Source: Paracoccus endophyticus (GTDB taxonomy: Bacteria > Pseudomonadota > Alphaproteobacteria > Rhodobacterales > Rhodobacteraceae). Taken from it: a stretch of DNA of 64,000 nucleotides. A program made the translations under genes and the position numbers. The notes below the pieces were generated by a model. The model was given only the letters and a program-made list of their open reading frames with translations, searched no databases and had not been told where the DNA came from. The DNA is taken from NCBI RefSeq assembly GCF_003286075.1, contig NZ_QLUV01000002.1:62001-126000 (forward strand). Direction: 5' to 3'. This document shows positions 15,244 to 24,121 of this stretch, piece by piece. Numbering within the stretch: position 1 is the first letter of the stretch; each line of letters starts with the position of its first letter.

Positions 15244-17136
15244 TCAATGTTCGCCGTAGGCATCGACGCGCTCCTGCTCGTGCGGGTCGTCGAGAACGTC
15301 CCCGAGGTCGGCAGAGGCACGGAAAAGGCTGCGGTCCAGGACCTCGGAAAAATCCGAAATTGCCGCGTTTCCTGGGCCAATCGCTCTCAGCCCCAGCACG
15401 AATTCGGCCAGTTCCCGGCGCGAGACCGTCGCATCGGGTGCCGCCGCCGGGGGCGCAGGCGACACCACGACCACGCCGTTGCGAAGCTCCAGCCGCCAGG
15501 TCCGGGGGTCGTCGGCCACCGCAAGGGTAAAGGCCGCGCGCCTGCCCTCGGCCGCGCGCGGATCGACCAGATAGCGCAGGAGGTCGAGATTGGCCTCGAC
15601 CGGCGCGGCCAGCAGCGCCGCGATGTCGGGTGTGCCGAGGGCTGCCCGCGCCAGGGCCAGCGTCACCGGGCGCCCCGCGACCAGAAGGCCGCCTTCCAGT
15701 TCAAGCGCCTCGGTGATGTACCAGCCGCGGGCATTGGACGAGGTCGTGCGCTGCCCCAGCGCGCGGGCTGCGGTGGCCCGCGCCCTGCGCGCCCCGGCGT
15801 CCTCGGGGTCGAGCGTCCGCAGCATCGAGGTCAGCCGCAGCGCCCATTGCCAGTTGCCGATGCCGCCTTCGTCGGCCGCGGCCACGGCCGCCGCGCGTAC
15901 CGCATCCGCCCCGCCCATCATCGCCACGGTGCGGGCGGCCTCGTCCTGCAGCGACAGCGGGTTGATGTCATAGACGTCATTGCCGAACCAGCCGACCGTT
16001 CCGTTGTAGATCTGCCGGACATGGCTTTCGACCTGTCCATAGGCTTCCCACCCCTGCCGCAGATCGGCGGGAAGATAGACGTTCTCGGCCGCCTGCCGCC
16101 CGTCCATGCCATGCGCGATCATCCGCAGCGTCTGGTCGTGGATCAGTTGCACCTGATCCGAGGACCGATGAATGGCCTCGCGCACCGCGTCAGCCCCCGT
16201 CACGGCCGCGGCGTGCAGGTCCAGCAGGACCTCGGCCCCGTGCGAGTCCATCCAGCGCAGGTCCTCGATGAACGGCAGAGGATTGCGGAAAGGGCCGCCG
16301 CGCAGCGAATAGATGTTGAAGATGAAGCCCGGCACCATGAAGTTGCTGATCAGCGTCCGCCGGGCCGGGAAATGGAAGCCCACGCTGTCGGAACTGTCGG
16401 ACCGGTTCGGGCCGACCTCGACCTCCTCGCCGGCGATGGTGAATCTGTCGATCTTGCCGTTCTGGAACAGCCGGGTGGGGGGCTGGTAGCTCGATTCCCC
16501 CATCAGTTTCTCGACCGTGAAACCCAGCATGTTGGGCGCAGCGTCTGACCCTTCGAGAGGGTGCAGGACGCCGAACTGGGCAACGGCGCGGGCGCGATAG
16601 AAGCCGCTCTTGACGCTGACGCCGGTCGCTTCCGCGCGATTGGCGTCGAGCCACTCGTGGCCCCAGATCTCGGTTCCCTCATCCATCCAGGCCGCGGTGC
16701 CGTCGGCATAGTGCCAGTGGGTCAGAAGGATGGCGGCGACGCGGATGGGGGCGCCGACAGCCCGTTCCAGATGGGCGCGCATGTCGGCGGCGGTGGCGGT
16801 GGAATCGCCGGTATCGACGATGATCCAGCCCTCGGGCGCCGCGACCGCCATCGAATGGCCCAGGCCCCAGCCGCTGAGCAGCCAGACCCCGTCCGCGACT
16901 TCCGCCGCCGACTTGCCCAGGGCACCGTGGCGCGCATTCACGTCGATGGCGACCTGCGTGGTGATCGCCCCGTTGGGGGCCGTCACGGTCGCTTCGGTCA
17001 GCGACGGGCTGTGCCACCCATCCAGGGTCACGGGGGCAACCTGCGCCTCGCTGCGCTGCGGGCCAAGAACGCCCCCGACGGCAAGGGCAGCACCAGCAGC
17101 CGGAATCGCGCCCACGAACTGGCGTCTGGTGGTCAT
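15244..17136 (-). CDS. Alkylsulfatase-like protein with altered metal site
   Basis: A 630-residue homologue of the neighbouring sulfatase, also with a twin-arginine signal (TTRRQFVGA). Domain order is the same, but the metal-site residues differ: the HTHGDH motif reads HWHYAD (140-145), the two glutamate positions lie in segments without glutamate (RSDSSDSVGF, about 245-254, and LISNFMVPG, 262-270), and the SHH region reads LDLHAA. It therefore either binds metal with other residues, acts on a different substrate, or is a non-catalytic partner. The start at 17136 (second of two ATGs) is 6 bases after AAGGAG. It sits between the barrel gene and the intact sulfatase, 27 and 20 bases away. Confidence 0.8.
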   Translation of the reverse strand: MTTRRQFVGAIPAAGAALAVGGVLGPQRSEAQVAPVTLDGWHSPSLTEATVTAPNGAITTQVAIDVNARHGALGKSAAEVADGVWLLSGWGLGHSMAVAAPEGWIIVDTGDSTATAADMRAHLERAVGAPIRVAAILLTHWHYADGTAAWMDEGTEIWGHEWLDANRAEATGVSVKSGFYRARAVAQFGVLHPLEGSDAAPNMLGFTVEKLMGESSYQPPTRLFQNGKIDRFTIAGEEVEVGPNRSDSSDSVGFHFPARRTLISNFMVPGFIFNIYSLRGGPFRNPLPFIEDLRWMDSHGAEVLLDLHAAAVTGADAVREAIHRSSDQVQLIHDQTLRMIAHGMDGRQAAENVYLPADLRQGWEAYGQVESHVRQIYNGTVGWFGNDVYDINPLSLQDEAARTVAMMGGADAVRAAAVAAADEGGIGNWQWALRLTSMLRTLDPEDAGARRARATAARALGQRTTSSNARGWYITEALELEGGLLVAGRPVTLALARAALGTPDIAALLAAPVEANLDLLRYLVDPRAAEGRRAAFTLAVADDPRTWRLELRNGVVVVSPAPPAAAPDATVSRRELAEFVLGLRAIGPGNAAISDFSEVLDRSLFRASADLGDVLDDPHEQERVDAYGEH

Positions 17137-17166
17137 CATGCTCTCCTTGGAAAGGGTCTGCCCAGG

Positions 17167-17913
17167 TCAGAAGCGGGCCTTGACGCCGAGCACCGGTCCG
17201 CTGAGATCGATATCGACATCACGCCCGTCCATGTCCTTTTCGATGGAGAGCTGGCGCCATCCGCCATGCACCGACCAGCGGTCGTTGATCTGATAGCCCA
17301 CGGTCGCAACGGCCTGCCATGTGCCGTCGGACCCGCCGCCCGATCCGCCGATATCGGCCATCGCCATGGCGGACCACCGCTCGTCCAGCGCGAACTGGAC
17401 GCGGCCGCCGACAACAGGGTCGATCCAGCTTTCGCCAAGGTCGAACCGCCGGCCGGGCAGCGCGCCCGGGGCGAGCGCCACGTCCAGGTCCGCCCGCACC
17501 GCGCGAAAGCCCCCCAGAAGGTCGGCCGACATCCGCGCGTCCTCATGCACGCGATAGGCGGCATAGCCGCTTGCGATCCACATCTCGGCGTCGGCCGACG
17601 CGCGAGAGAACAGGCCGCCGAGCGGCGCGTCCTGGCTTTCGGAAAGATCGGCATAGACAAGATCGCCGATCAGGCCCCAGCGGCCACGGCGGGCCTCGAT
17701 CATGCTCATCAGCACGAAGTCCGCCGCCGACAGGACATCGCCGATATCCGCCTCCGGCTCGATCGTGCCGAAGCGGGTCTCGATGGAGGTGGAGATGCCG
17801 GGCGCCCAGACATAGGGAGAAACCGTGACCTCCCAGCCCGTATCCTGCGCCACCGCAGCGCCCGCCAGCGGGGCGATCATCAGGGCCGCGATCAGCCGTC
17901 TTGTCCAGGTCAT
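17167..17913 (-). CDS. Outer-membrane beta-barrel protein
   Basis: A 248-residue protein with a cleavable signal peptide (…LAGAAVA) and alternating strands ending with an aromatic C terminus (GVKARF), the signature of a BAM-assembled outer-membrane barrel. It resembles uncharacterised small barrels that begin with W-E-V-T-V-S-P-Y-x-W. First gene of the minus-strand cluster, just before the two sulfatase genes and divergent from a Crp/Fnr regulator, so it may admit their substrate. ATG at 17913 is used here; a GTG at 17916 is also in frame. Confidence 0.75.
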   Translation of the reverse strand: MTWTRRLIAALMIAPLAGAAVAQDTGWEVTVSPYVWAPGISTSIETRFGTIEPEADIGDVLSAADFVLMSMIEARRGRWGLIGDLVYADLSESQDAPLGGLFSRASADAEMWIASGYAAYRVHEDARMSADLLGGFRAVRADLDVALAPGALPGRRFDLGESWIDPVVGGRVQFALDERWSAMAMADIGGSGGGSDGTWQAVATVGYQINDRWSVHGGWRQLSIEKDMDGRDVDIDLSGPVLGVKARF

Positions 17914-18022
17914 CACCGTCGATTCCCACCTTGTTCAGCCGACGCCTCGACGGCCGCGTTCCCTCGCCTGAGGGTCCCGGTCGGTCGTCGGCGCGTCGGA
18001 CCGGGACTTGCCACGTTCCCGC

Positions 18023-18064
18023 CTGCGGCACTGTCCCGCAGACGGTCCATTTGATCTGGGCCAA
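18023..18064. promoter_or_regulatory. Inverted repeats between sulfatase cluster and Crp/Fnr gene
   Basis: The divergent region holds a perfect repeat CTGCGG (18023-18028) and CCGCAG (18036-18041) around 7 bases, and, next to it, TTGAT-CTGG-GCCAA (18051-18064), which matches 8 of 10 bases of an FNR-type box (TTGAT-N4-ATCAA). Either could be the operator for the divergent regulator. Confidence 0.35.
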
Positions 18065-18136
18065 CGACAGTTTGGGCGCGGCCGTGTTACGTCACGTCAA
18101 AAGCCTATGCGCTTCCTGTGAGAGGGATTGTGACGG

Positions 18137-18820
18137 ATGCAGCAATCGGAGCAAAAATATCCCGACGTGTTTCGCCACCTGCCCCCCCTGGGCTGGCTGG
18201 CAGAGCAGCCGGTGTCCTTTCAGACCCGGATGGCGATGGCCGGCCGATGGACGATCGTCCCGCGCGGCGCAACTCTCTACACCATCGGAGATGCCCCGGA
18301 TGCGATCTACGGTCTGGGCGAAGGCCTGCTCGACGTGTCGATTCCGATCAGGGGCGACGAGCAGGTCACCATCTACCGGGCGCGACCGGGCTTCTGGATC
18401 GGGGACTCCGCCTTGCTGGCCGGGACGACCCGGTCGCTTACCGTGTCGGCGGCCGTGGACAGCCGTGTCTTCCGCATCCCGGTCGGCGCGGTGCGTCGCA
18501 GCCTTGCCGAGTACCCGGAAGACTGGACGTGCTTCTTCCGGCTCAATCACGCGAATGCCACGCTTGCGGTGCGAATCCTCGCCGAGGTCCTGTCGCTGAC
18601 CCCGCGGGCCCGCTTTGCGCGCATGGTGCTCAGGCTCGCAACGCCCGACGGATCGGTCCGGGCGACGCAGGACGATCTGGGCCGGATGGCCGGCATGAGC
18701 CGCGCCGCCTTTCGGCGCGCCTTCAAGTCGCTGATCGAGACCGGCGCGGTGCGCATCGAATATGGCGGACTGCGGATCATCGACCGCGCCGCGCTTGAGC
18801 ACGCGGCCGAAGAATCCTGA
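18137..18820 (+). CDS. Crp/Fnr family transcriptional regulator
   Basis: A 227-residue regulator with an N-terminal cyclic-nucleotide-binding type beta-roll (about 20-140), a long dimer helix and a C-terminal winged helix-turn-helix (about 175-215, TQDDLGRMAGMSRAAFRRAF). The FNR iron-sulfur cysteines are absent: the only cysteine is in the effector-domain end (WTCFF), so it is not an oxygen-sensing FNR. The effector is unknown. It is divergent from the barrel-sulfatase cluster and the likely regulator of it. AGAGGGA precedes the ATG by 10 bases. Confidence 0.88.
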   Translation: MQQSEQKYPDVFRHLPPLGWLAEQPVSFQTRMAMAGRWTIVPRGATLYTIGDAPDAIYGLGEGLLDVSIPIRGDEQVTIYRARPGFWIGDSALLAGTTRSLTVSAAVDSRVFRIPVGAVRRSLAEYPEDWTCFFRLNHANATLAVRILAEVLSLTPRARFARMVLRLATPDGSVRATQDDLGRMAGMSRAAFRRAFKSLIETGAVRIEYGGLRIIDRAALEHAAEES

Positions 18821-19246
18821 CACGGCATCCCGAGCGCGGCAGCGATCCCACCGCACATGGCGCAGGCGTCTGGTCGGCCATTGGCCTGCCCGCATCGCCC
18901 CCCTGAACCGCCTCTCGATCTTCGATGACGCCGGGATCCTTCGCGTCGCCTGAACACAAGGAGAGAGGGGGCAAGATCGACCTGGGTCTGAGCCGCAAGG
19001 CCCGGTCAGGCCTCAACCTGGCGGGCGCGCCCGCTTACCGAACCGGCCATGATCCCGGGGGATCGCCGCGTTGTGCTGTGATGTTCGCAAGATCCCGGGC
19101 AGGCCTGCGCAGGCGCCGCGCCCAAGGGGATTGCCCAGGGACCGCGCTACGCTTGCGACCGGCTCATCCATCGGGTGTCTCGGTCGCAGCAACAGGAGGG
19201 CAGTCCGCGGTCTGTGCAGGCAAGATGGTGAAAGTTCGGGAAAAAC
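18821..19246. other. Non-coding stretch between regulator gene and tRNA-Pro
   Basis: About 425 bases without a gene I can support. A strong purine tract (AAGGAGAGAGGGGG, 18959-18972) is present, but no start codon at the right distance opens a plausible frame. This flank faces the 3' end of tRNA-Pro, a usual integration site, but no integrase or repeated tRNA end was found. Confidence 0.5.
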
Positions 19247-19323
19247 TGGTCGGAGCGAGAGGATTCGAACCTCCGACCCCCTGCTCCCGAAGCAGGTGCG
19301 CTACCAGGCTGCGCTACGCTCCG
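19247..19323 (-). tRNA. tRNA-Pro (anticodon CGG)
   Basis: A 77-base cloverleaf read on the minus strand: acceptor stem CGGAGCG/CGCTCCG, a D-arm with GCGCAGCCTGGTAGCGC, anticodon stem CCTGC/GCAGG with loop TTCGGGA (anticodon CGG, reading CCG), T-arm GGAGG-TTCGAAT-CCTCT and an encoded 3' CCA. It reads the main proline codon of this GC-rich genome. Confidence 0.97.
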
Positions 19324-19336
19324 ACCGTAGGTGGGG

Positions 19337-19365
19337 CAGGTAGCCCGGGGCGCGGCGGAATGCAA
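19337..19365 (-). promoter_or_regulatory. Putative promoter of tRNA-Pro
   Basis: On the minus strand TTGCAT (19365-19360) and TACCTG (19342-19337) are 17 bases apart, ending 13 bases before the mature 5' end of the tRNA. The spacing is ideal and the match moderate. Confidence 0.45.
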
Positions 19366-19390
19366 GGCCTTGGCAGGGGAAAAGCGGGGA

Positions 19391-20341
19391 TCACCGGCGC
19401 AGCAGCCGGGCGACGGGGCTGGGCCGGGGCGAGGGCAGGGCGTCCCCCGCGCGGTCGCTTTCGGTGACCGGGCGCGTGGCGGATGCGCCGCGCGATTCGC
19501 GCCACAGGATATACAGGCCCGACGCCACGATCACCGTGAGCCCCAGCGCGGTGGGACGGTCGGGCGTCTCGTCGAACAGCAGCCAGCCGTACAGCACCGC
19601 CCAGCCGATCTGGCTGTACTGCATGGGCGCGACGACCGCCGCCTCTCCGGCGCGATAGGCCAGCACCAGCAGCGCCGCGCCGATCAGGCCGAACAGCGCG
19701 ATCAGCGCCGCCAGCCCCAGTTCCGGCGCGGACATGGGGCGATAGACCCAAGGCAGGGCCAGTGCAGCCACGATCAGGTTCAGGATGATGGGCCAGGCGA
19801 CCAGCACCTGCGTCGCCTCGCGCCCGGCAAGGCGGCGGGCGATGACCGCCGACAGCGCGCCCGCGACCGCCGCCGCCAGCGCCCCCCAATGGCCCGCCGA
19901 CACCGGCGTCTGGCCGGGGCGCAGGACGATCAGCACCCCGACCAGCCCCGCCACGATCGCGGCCCAGCGGTGCGGGCCGACCCGTTCGCCCAGAAGCGGC
20001 ACGGCCATCAGCGTGATCAGCAGCGGCATCGAGAACAGGATCGCATAGACCTGCGCCAGCGGCAGGGCCGAGAAGGCCAGCGTCGCCCCCAGAACGCCCG
20101 CCGTGCCCGCCGCGGTGCGCCCTGCGACCCACCCCGGATGGCGCGGCCGCAACGATCCGCCGCCGCGGGCCAGCGCGATGGCGGCGACCGCCGGCATCGA
20201 CAGCAGCGCGATGAAGAAGATCACCTGGAACGGGGACTGCCCCGCCCCCAGCACCTTGATCGCGGCGTCATGGGTGGCATAGGCCGCCATTGCGGCCAGG
20301 CCCAGCGCGGCCCCCGTCAGGTTCGCGCCGGGCGTGGCCAT
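19391..20341 (-). CDS. EamA/DMT family permease
   Basis: A 316-residue inner-membrane protein with ten predicted helices forming the two five-helix EamA repeats of the drug/metabolite transporter superfamily. Typical features are the early AAYATHDAAIKVLG and the second-repeat end PTALGLTVIVASGLYI. The C-terminal 40 residues are polar. Substrate unknown. It begins three bases after leuB and is probably translated from the same message, although a link with leucine synthesis is not established. Confidence 0.85.
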   Translation of the reverse strand: MATPGANLTGAALGLAAMAAYATHDAAIKVLGAGQSPFQVIFFIALLSMPAVAAIALARGGGSLRPRHPGWVAGRTAAGTAGVLGATLAFSALPLAQVYAILFSMPLLITLMAVPLLGERVGPHRWAAIVAGLVGVLIVLRPGQTPVSAGHWGALAAAVAGALSAVIARRLAGREATQVLVAWPIILNLIVAALALPWVYRPMSAPELGLAALIALFGLIGAALLVLAYRAGEAAVVAPMQYSQIGWAVLYGWLLFDETPDRPTALGLTVIVASGLYILWRESRGASATRPVTESDRAGDALPSPRPSPVARLLRR

Positions 20342-20344
20342 GGA

Positions 20345-21463
20345 TCAGGCCGCCGCCAGCGCCGCAACGATCCGGTCGCCCATTTCGGACGTGGTGATGG
20401 GGGTGCCGCCCTCGGGGCCCATCAGGTCGGCGGTGCGTACGCCCTGCGCCAGCACCGTTTCCACGGCCCGTTCCAGATCGTCGGCGGCGGCCCCCTCGTT
20501 CCAGGAATAGCGCAGCGCCATGGCGAACGACAGGATGCAGGCGATCGGATTGGCCAGCGCCTTGCCCGCGATGTCGGGGGCCGAGCCGTGCACGGGCTCG
20601 TACATCGCCTTGGGGCGGCCGTTGGCCGCGGGCGCGCCCAGGCTTGCCGACGGCAGCATCCCCAGCGAGCCCGTCAGCATCGCCGCGGCGTCCGACAGGA
20701 TGTCGCCGAACAGGTTGTCGGTCACGATCACGTCGAATTGCTGCGGGCGGCGGACGAGCTGCATCGCCCCGTTGTCGGCATACATGTGGGTCAGTTCGAC
20801 ATCCGGGTATTCGTGGTCGTGGACCCACTGCACCTCCTCGCGCCACAGGATGCCCGATTCCATGACGTTGGCCTTTTCCATGGAACAGACGCGGCTCGAG
20901 CGCTTGCGCGCCAGCTCGAACGCGGCGCGCGCCACCCGCCGGATCTCTCCGCTGGTATAGCGCTGGGTGTTGATGCCGACGCGGCCGCCCTCGTTGTCGG
21001 GGTTGTCGTCGGCCTGAATGCCGCGCGGCGTGCCGAAATACACGCCCGAGGTCAGCTCGCGCACGATCAGGATGTCGAGGCCCGCCACCACCTCGCGCTT
21101 GAGCGAGGAGAAATCGGCCAGCGCGTCAAAGCATTGCGCGGGTCGCAGGTTGGCAAACAGGTCCATCTCCTTGCGCAGGCGCAGCAGGCCGCGCTCGGGC
21201 TTGACGCTGAAATCCAGGTTGTCATAGGCCGGGCCGCCGACCGCCCCCAGCAGCACCGCGTCCACCGCCTGCGCCCGCGCCATCGTGGCGTCGGTCAGGG
21301 GCGTGCCGTGCGCGTCATAGGCCGCGCCACCGACCAGGTCCTCGGACACGTCGAACTGCATGCCGCGGTTCGCCTGGAACCAGTCGATGACCTTGCGGAC
21401 CTCGGCCATCACCTCGGGGCCGATGCCGTCGCCCGGCAGGATCAACAGGGAATATGCGGTCAT
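20345..21463 (-). CDS. leuB: 3-isopropylmalate dehydrogenase
   Basis: Oxidises and decarboxylates 3-isopropylmalate to 2-oxoisocaproate with NAD+, the third step of leucine synthesis. The 372 residues cover the full family: [14 protein letters not shown] at the N terminus, the substrate arginines in the [19 protein letters not shown] region (about 92-110), catalytic tyrosine in the YTSGEIRR area, [10 protein letters not shown] with metal-binding aspartates (about 240-250) and [13 protein letters not shown] (NAD binding). Normal length. A candidate promoter lies at 21501-21529. leuC and leuD are 4-6 kb away on the same strand. Confidence 0.97.
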   Translation of the reverse strand: MTAYSLLILPGDGIGPEVMAEVRKVIDWFQANRGMQFDVSEDLVGGAAYDAHGTPLTDATMARAQAVDAVLLGAVGGPAYDNLDFSVKPERGLLRLRKEMDLFANLRPAQCFDALADFSSLKREVVAGLDILIVRELTSGVYFGTPRGIQADDNPDNEGGRVGINTQRYTSGEIRRVARAAFELARKRSSRVCSMEKANVMESGILWREEVQWVHDHEYPDVELTHMYADNGAMQLVRRPQQFDVIVTDNLFGDILSDAAAMLTGSLGMLPSASLGAPAANGRPKAMYEPVHGSAPDIAGKALANPIACILSFAMALRYSWNEGAAADDLERAVETVLAQGVRTADLMGPEGGTPITTSEMGDRIVAALAAA

Positions 21464-21500
21464 GGGGGCCTCGCGTCAGGGGCGTTCAGGGGTCCGGTCC

Positions 21501-21529
21501 CGCCTAGCCGGGGCGTTCCGCGCGGTCAA
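21501..21529 (-). promoter_or_regulatory. Putative leuB promoter
   Basis: On the minus strand TTGACC (21529-21524) is followed after 17 bases by TAGGCG (21506-21501), about 38 bases before the leuB start. The -35 is good, the -10 weak, as is usual in this GC-rich group. Confidence 0.45.
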
Positions 21530-21619
21530 GTTCACGGGCATTTGGCTTGCGGTCCGGGGCCCGGCGGGGCGGTATGCCGGCGACCGCCGCATTCCGGCGA
21601 CCGACGCAAGGAGCCTGCC

Positions 21620-22018
21620 ATGACCCCGATCAAAGCCGCTGTCCTGTGGGCGGCCTGCGCCGGGACCGCGCTGGCCGACGGCGGCATGACCGTCCGGCTG
21701 CCCGACACCGCCGGCCTGCCGCAGGCCGAGGCGCAGGCGCTGATGACCGCGCTGGCGCAGGTCAACGTCATCACGTCGAACTGTCCCGGCTATGGCCTGA
21801 CAGACGGGGAATGGACGCTGGTCACGGCGACCGGCGACCGGCTGGCGGCGCAGCTGGGGCTGGATGCCTCGGCTTATGACCGCGATTATTACGCGCCGGC
21901 GTTCCGGCTGCTGGACGACCCGGGGGCCTGCGACCGCATTGGCCCGACCGCCCGGCCGCTGATCGCGCGGCTCAAGGGCATGGGCGGGGGCACCGCGCCG
22001 CTCGACCGCTCGCAGTAG
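21620..22018 (+). CDS. Uncharacterised periplasmic protein
   Basis: A 132-residue protein with a signal peptide (MTPIKAAVLWAACAGTALA). The mature part is helical, with two cysteines (SNCPGY and GACDRIG) that may form a disulfide, and a proline/glycine-rich tail. I do not recognise the family. AAGGAG lies 6 bases before the ATG and codon use is typical, so it is a real gene. It is divergent from leuB and convergent with phoX. Confidence 0.7.
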   Translation: MTPIKAAVLWAACAGTALADGGMTVRLPDTAGLPQAEAQALMTALAQVNVITSNCPGYGLTDGEWTLVTATGDRLAAQLGLDASAYDRDYYAPAFRLLDDPGACDRIGPTARPLIARLKGMGGGTAPLDRSQ

Positions 22019-22057
22019 GACGTCCGCGCCGGGCAGGGGCCGAGCGCCCTGTGAAAA

Positions 22058-22079
22058 GGGGCCGCGCTGCCGCGGCCCC
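22058..22079 (-). terminator. Terminator of phoX
   Basis: A perfect 9-base stem, GGGGCCGCG with CGCGGCCCC, around a four-base loop. On the minus strand it is followed by TTTT, as in a rho-independent terminator for phoX; it may also act on the convergent gene. Confidence 0.75.
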
Positions 22080-22112
22080 CGTGCGTTGCGTCTGCCGTCT
22101 GCCGTCTGCGCC

Positions 22113-24029
22113 TCAGCCGACCAGCCCGCCGTCGGCGCGCCGCACCGCGACCACCGCCGACCGGGGCAGGACGCCGGTCGTCCCCTCGGGCGCGGGGAAG
22201 GTGCCTTCGGGATGCTGGATGCCGACGAACATCGTCCTGCGGTCGTCCGACCAGCACAGGCCGGTGACCTCGGCGCCCTTTGGCCCGGTCAGGAACCGCA
22301 CGATCTCGCCCGTGTCCGGGTGGCCGCACAGCATCTGGTTGTTGCCCATGCCGGCAAAGTCGCCCTCGTTCGTGTCCTCGCCGTCGGTCTGGATCCAGAC
22401 CAGTCCGGTCTGGTCCACCGCCATCCCGTCGGGAGAGTTGAACAGGTTGCCGGGGTTGATGTTGGCCGATCCGGCATAGGCGTCCTGATGCACGGTCGGG
22501 TTGCCGGCCATGACATACAGGTCCCAGTCGAACCCGTCCGCGGCGTGGTCGCCGCCCGCCGGGCGCCAGCGCACGATCTGGCCGTAGTGGTTGGCCTCGC
22601 GCGGGTTCGCGCCGCCCACAGGGGTGGCGTCGCCGCCCTCGTTCGGTTTGACGCCCCGGTTCTTGTTGTTGGTCAGGGCACAATAGGCCTCGGGCTTGAG
22701 GGGGTTCACCGCCACCCACTCGGGGCGGTCCATGGTCGTGGCGCCCACGCGGGACGCGGCCTGGCGGGTGAAGATCGCGATGGTCGCGGCGTCCATGCCG
22801 GTCGCCTCGGGCGTCAGGGCGACCCAGGTGCCGCTCATGTCGTCGTTGAACCGGGCGACGTAAAGCTGGCCCTCGTCCAGCAGCGCCGCGGTGTCGCCCC
22901 CCTGCACGAAGGTGCCGGCGCTGACGAAGCGGTACAGGAACTCGCCCCGCTCGTCGTCGCCCAGATAGACCACGACACGCCCGTCGGGCGCCACGACGCA
23001 TTCCGCGTTCTCGTGCTTGAAACGGCCCAGCGCGGTGCGCTTGACCGGCACCGACGCAGGGTCGGCCGGGTCGATCTCGACCACCCAGCCGGCGCGATGC
23101 GGCTCGTTCGGGGTGGCGGTCACGTCGAAGCGGGGGTCCCACTTGTGATAGTCATAGCCCGACCCCGCGGCCGCGATGCCGTAGCGGGCGTACCCCTCGG
23201 CCACCGCCCCCTCGGTCGGCAGCACGCCGGTCGCGCCGAAGTAGCTGTTGAAGTTCTCCTCGCAGGTCAGATAGGTGCCCCACGGCGTGCGGCCCGAGCC
23301 GCAGTTGTTCAGCGTGCCCAGCGCCGTGGTGCCGGTCGCATCGGCGGCGGTCCGCATCAGCGCGTGACCGGCGGCAGGCCCGGCGATCGTCATGGGCGTG
23401 TTGTGGTCGATGCGGCGGTTCAGCGGGCTGTCCTTGACCACGGACCATCCCTGGGGTCCGTCCGCCACCTCGATGACGCTGACGCCTTGCAGGTTCTGCA
23501 GCTTGCGCACGTCGGCGGCATCGCGCGGCACGCCGTCGGTGGCCTGCGGAAGGTTCACCTTGGGGTTCACGTATTCATGGTTCACCGCGATCACGCGGCG
23601 GTCGCCGATGACAAAGAACTCCATCCCGTCGGTGTTCTCGCCGAACACCTTGTCCGAGGTGTCCAGCGACCCGCCCGTGGCATGATCGAACTCGGGCACG
23701 TCGGGGAAGATGGGCTCGCCCCAGGCGGTCAGCACGCGCCATTCATAGCCGGCGGGAACCTGGATGGTCCCGTCCGTGGCGATCGGGATCGGCTTGAACG
23801 GGAAGGCGGCGGCGGGACCCGCGGCGGTCTGCGCCCGTGCGGCCCCGGTCAGGAAGCCCGGACCCATGACGGCCGCGCCCGACCCGAAGACCAGCGCCGC
23901 GCCCAGGAACCCGCGCCGCGACAGCGCGCGTTCGACCACGCGGTCAAAGTCGTTCTCGGCCGGGCGGGGAAAGTTCTGCTCGTCCCAGTCGTCGGCCGAC
24001 ATGCGGGGTGTGTGGCGGGAATCAGTCAT
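22113..24029 (-). CDS. phoX: PhoX-family alkaline phosphatase, Tat-exported
   Basis: Calcium- and iron-dependent phosphomonoesterase that frees phosphate from organic esters outside the cytoplasm. The 638-residue protein begins with a 36-residue polar leader and a twin-arginine signal SRRGFLGA (37-44), as usual for PhoX, then the DUF839/PhoX beta-propeller with typical segments such as NNCGSGRTPWGTYLTCEEN and HENAECVVAPDGRVVVYLGDDERGE (parts listed separately in the fold) that hold metal ligands. The ATG at 24029 has AAGGA 9 bases upstream, better than the ATG at 24038. Possible PhoB-type half-sites lie at 24079-24106, which would fit induction by phosphate starvation. Confidence 0.93.
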   Translation of the reverse strand: MTDSRHTPRMSADDWDEQNFPRPAENDFDRVVERALSRRGFLGAALVFGSGAAVMGPGFLTGAARAQTAAGPAAAFPFKPIPIATDGTIQVPAGYEWRVLTAWGEPIFPDVPEFDHATGGSLDTSDKVFGENTDGMEFFVIGDRRVIAVNHEYVNPKVNLPQATDGVPRDAADVRKLQNLQGVSVIEVADGPQGWSVVKDSPLNRRIDHNTPMTIAGPAAGHALMRTAADATGTTALGTLNNCGSGRTPWGTYLTCEENFNSYFGATGVLPTEGAVAEGYARYGIAAAGSGYDYHKWDPRFDVTATPNEPHRAGWVVEIDPADPASVPVKRTALGRFKHENAECVVAPDGRVVVYLGDDERGEFLYRFVSAGTFVQGGDTAALLDEGQLYVARFNDDMSGTWVALTPEATGMDAATIAIFTRQAASRVGATTMDRPEWVAVNPLKPEAYCALTNNKNRGVKPNEGGDATPVGGANPREANHYGQIVRWRPAGGDHAADGFDWDLYVMAGNPTVHQDAYAGSANINPGNLFNSPDGMAVDQTGLVWIQTDGEDTNEGDFAGMGNNQMLCGHPDTGEIVRFLTGPKGAEVTGLCWSDDRRTMFVGIQHPEGTFPAPEGTTGVLPRSAVVAVRRADGGLVG

Positions 24030-24078
24030 CGCTCGCATCCTTCTGCATGGCGGATGCGGCGGTGGTTAGGGCGCGGCT

Positions 24079-24106
24079 GTGACAGGTTTGCGTCCGGGAT
24101 GTGACA
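24079..24106 (-). promoter_or_regulatory. Possible PhoB-type half-sites upstream of phoX
   Basis: On the minus strand TGTCAC (24106-24101) and CTGTCAC (24085-24079) are direct repeats 22 bases apart, two turns of the helix and twice the 11-base period of a Pho box (CTGTCAT-type repeats). The middle repeat is missing. They lie 50-77 bases before the phoX start. Confidence 0.35.
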
Positions 24107-24121
24107 ACTTGGCGGCATCGC

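Noticed and set aside
9183..19323. A genomic island inserted at the 3' end of tRNA-Pro
   Set aside because: The accessory genes lie on the correct side of the tRNA, but no integrase, transposase or repeated copy of the tRNA 3' end was found.
18925..19467. Plus-strand open frame running through tRNA-Pro
   Set aside because: It crosses a certain tRNA gene on the other strand, has no ribosome site and an arginine/glycine-rich translation.
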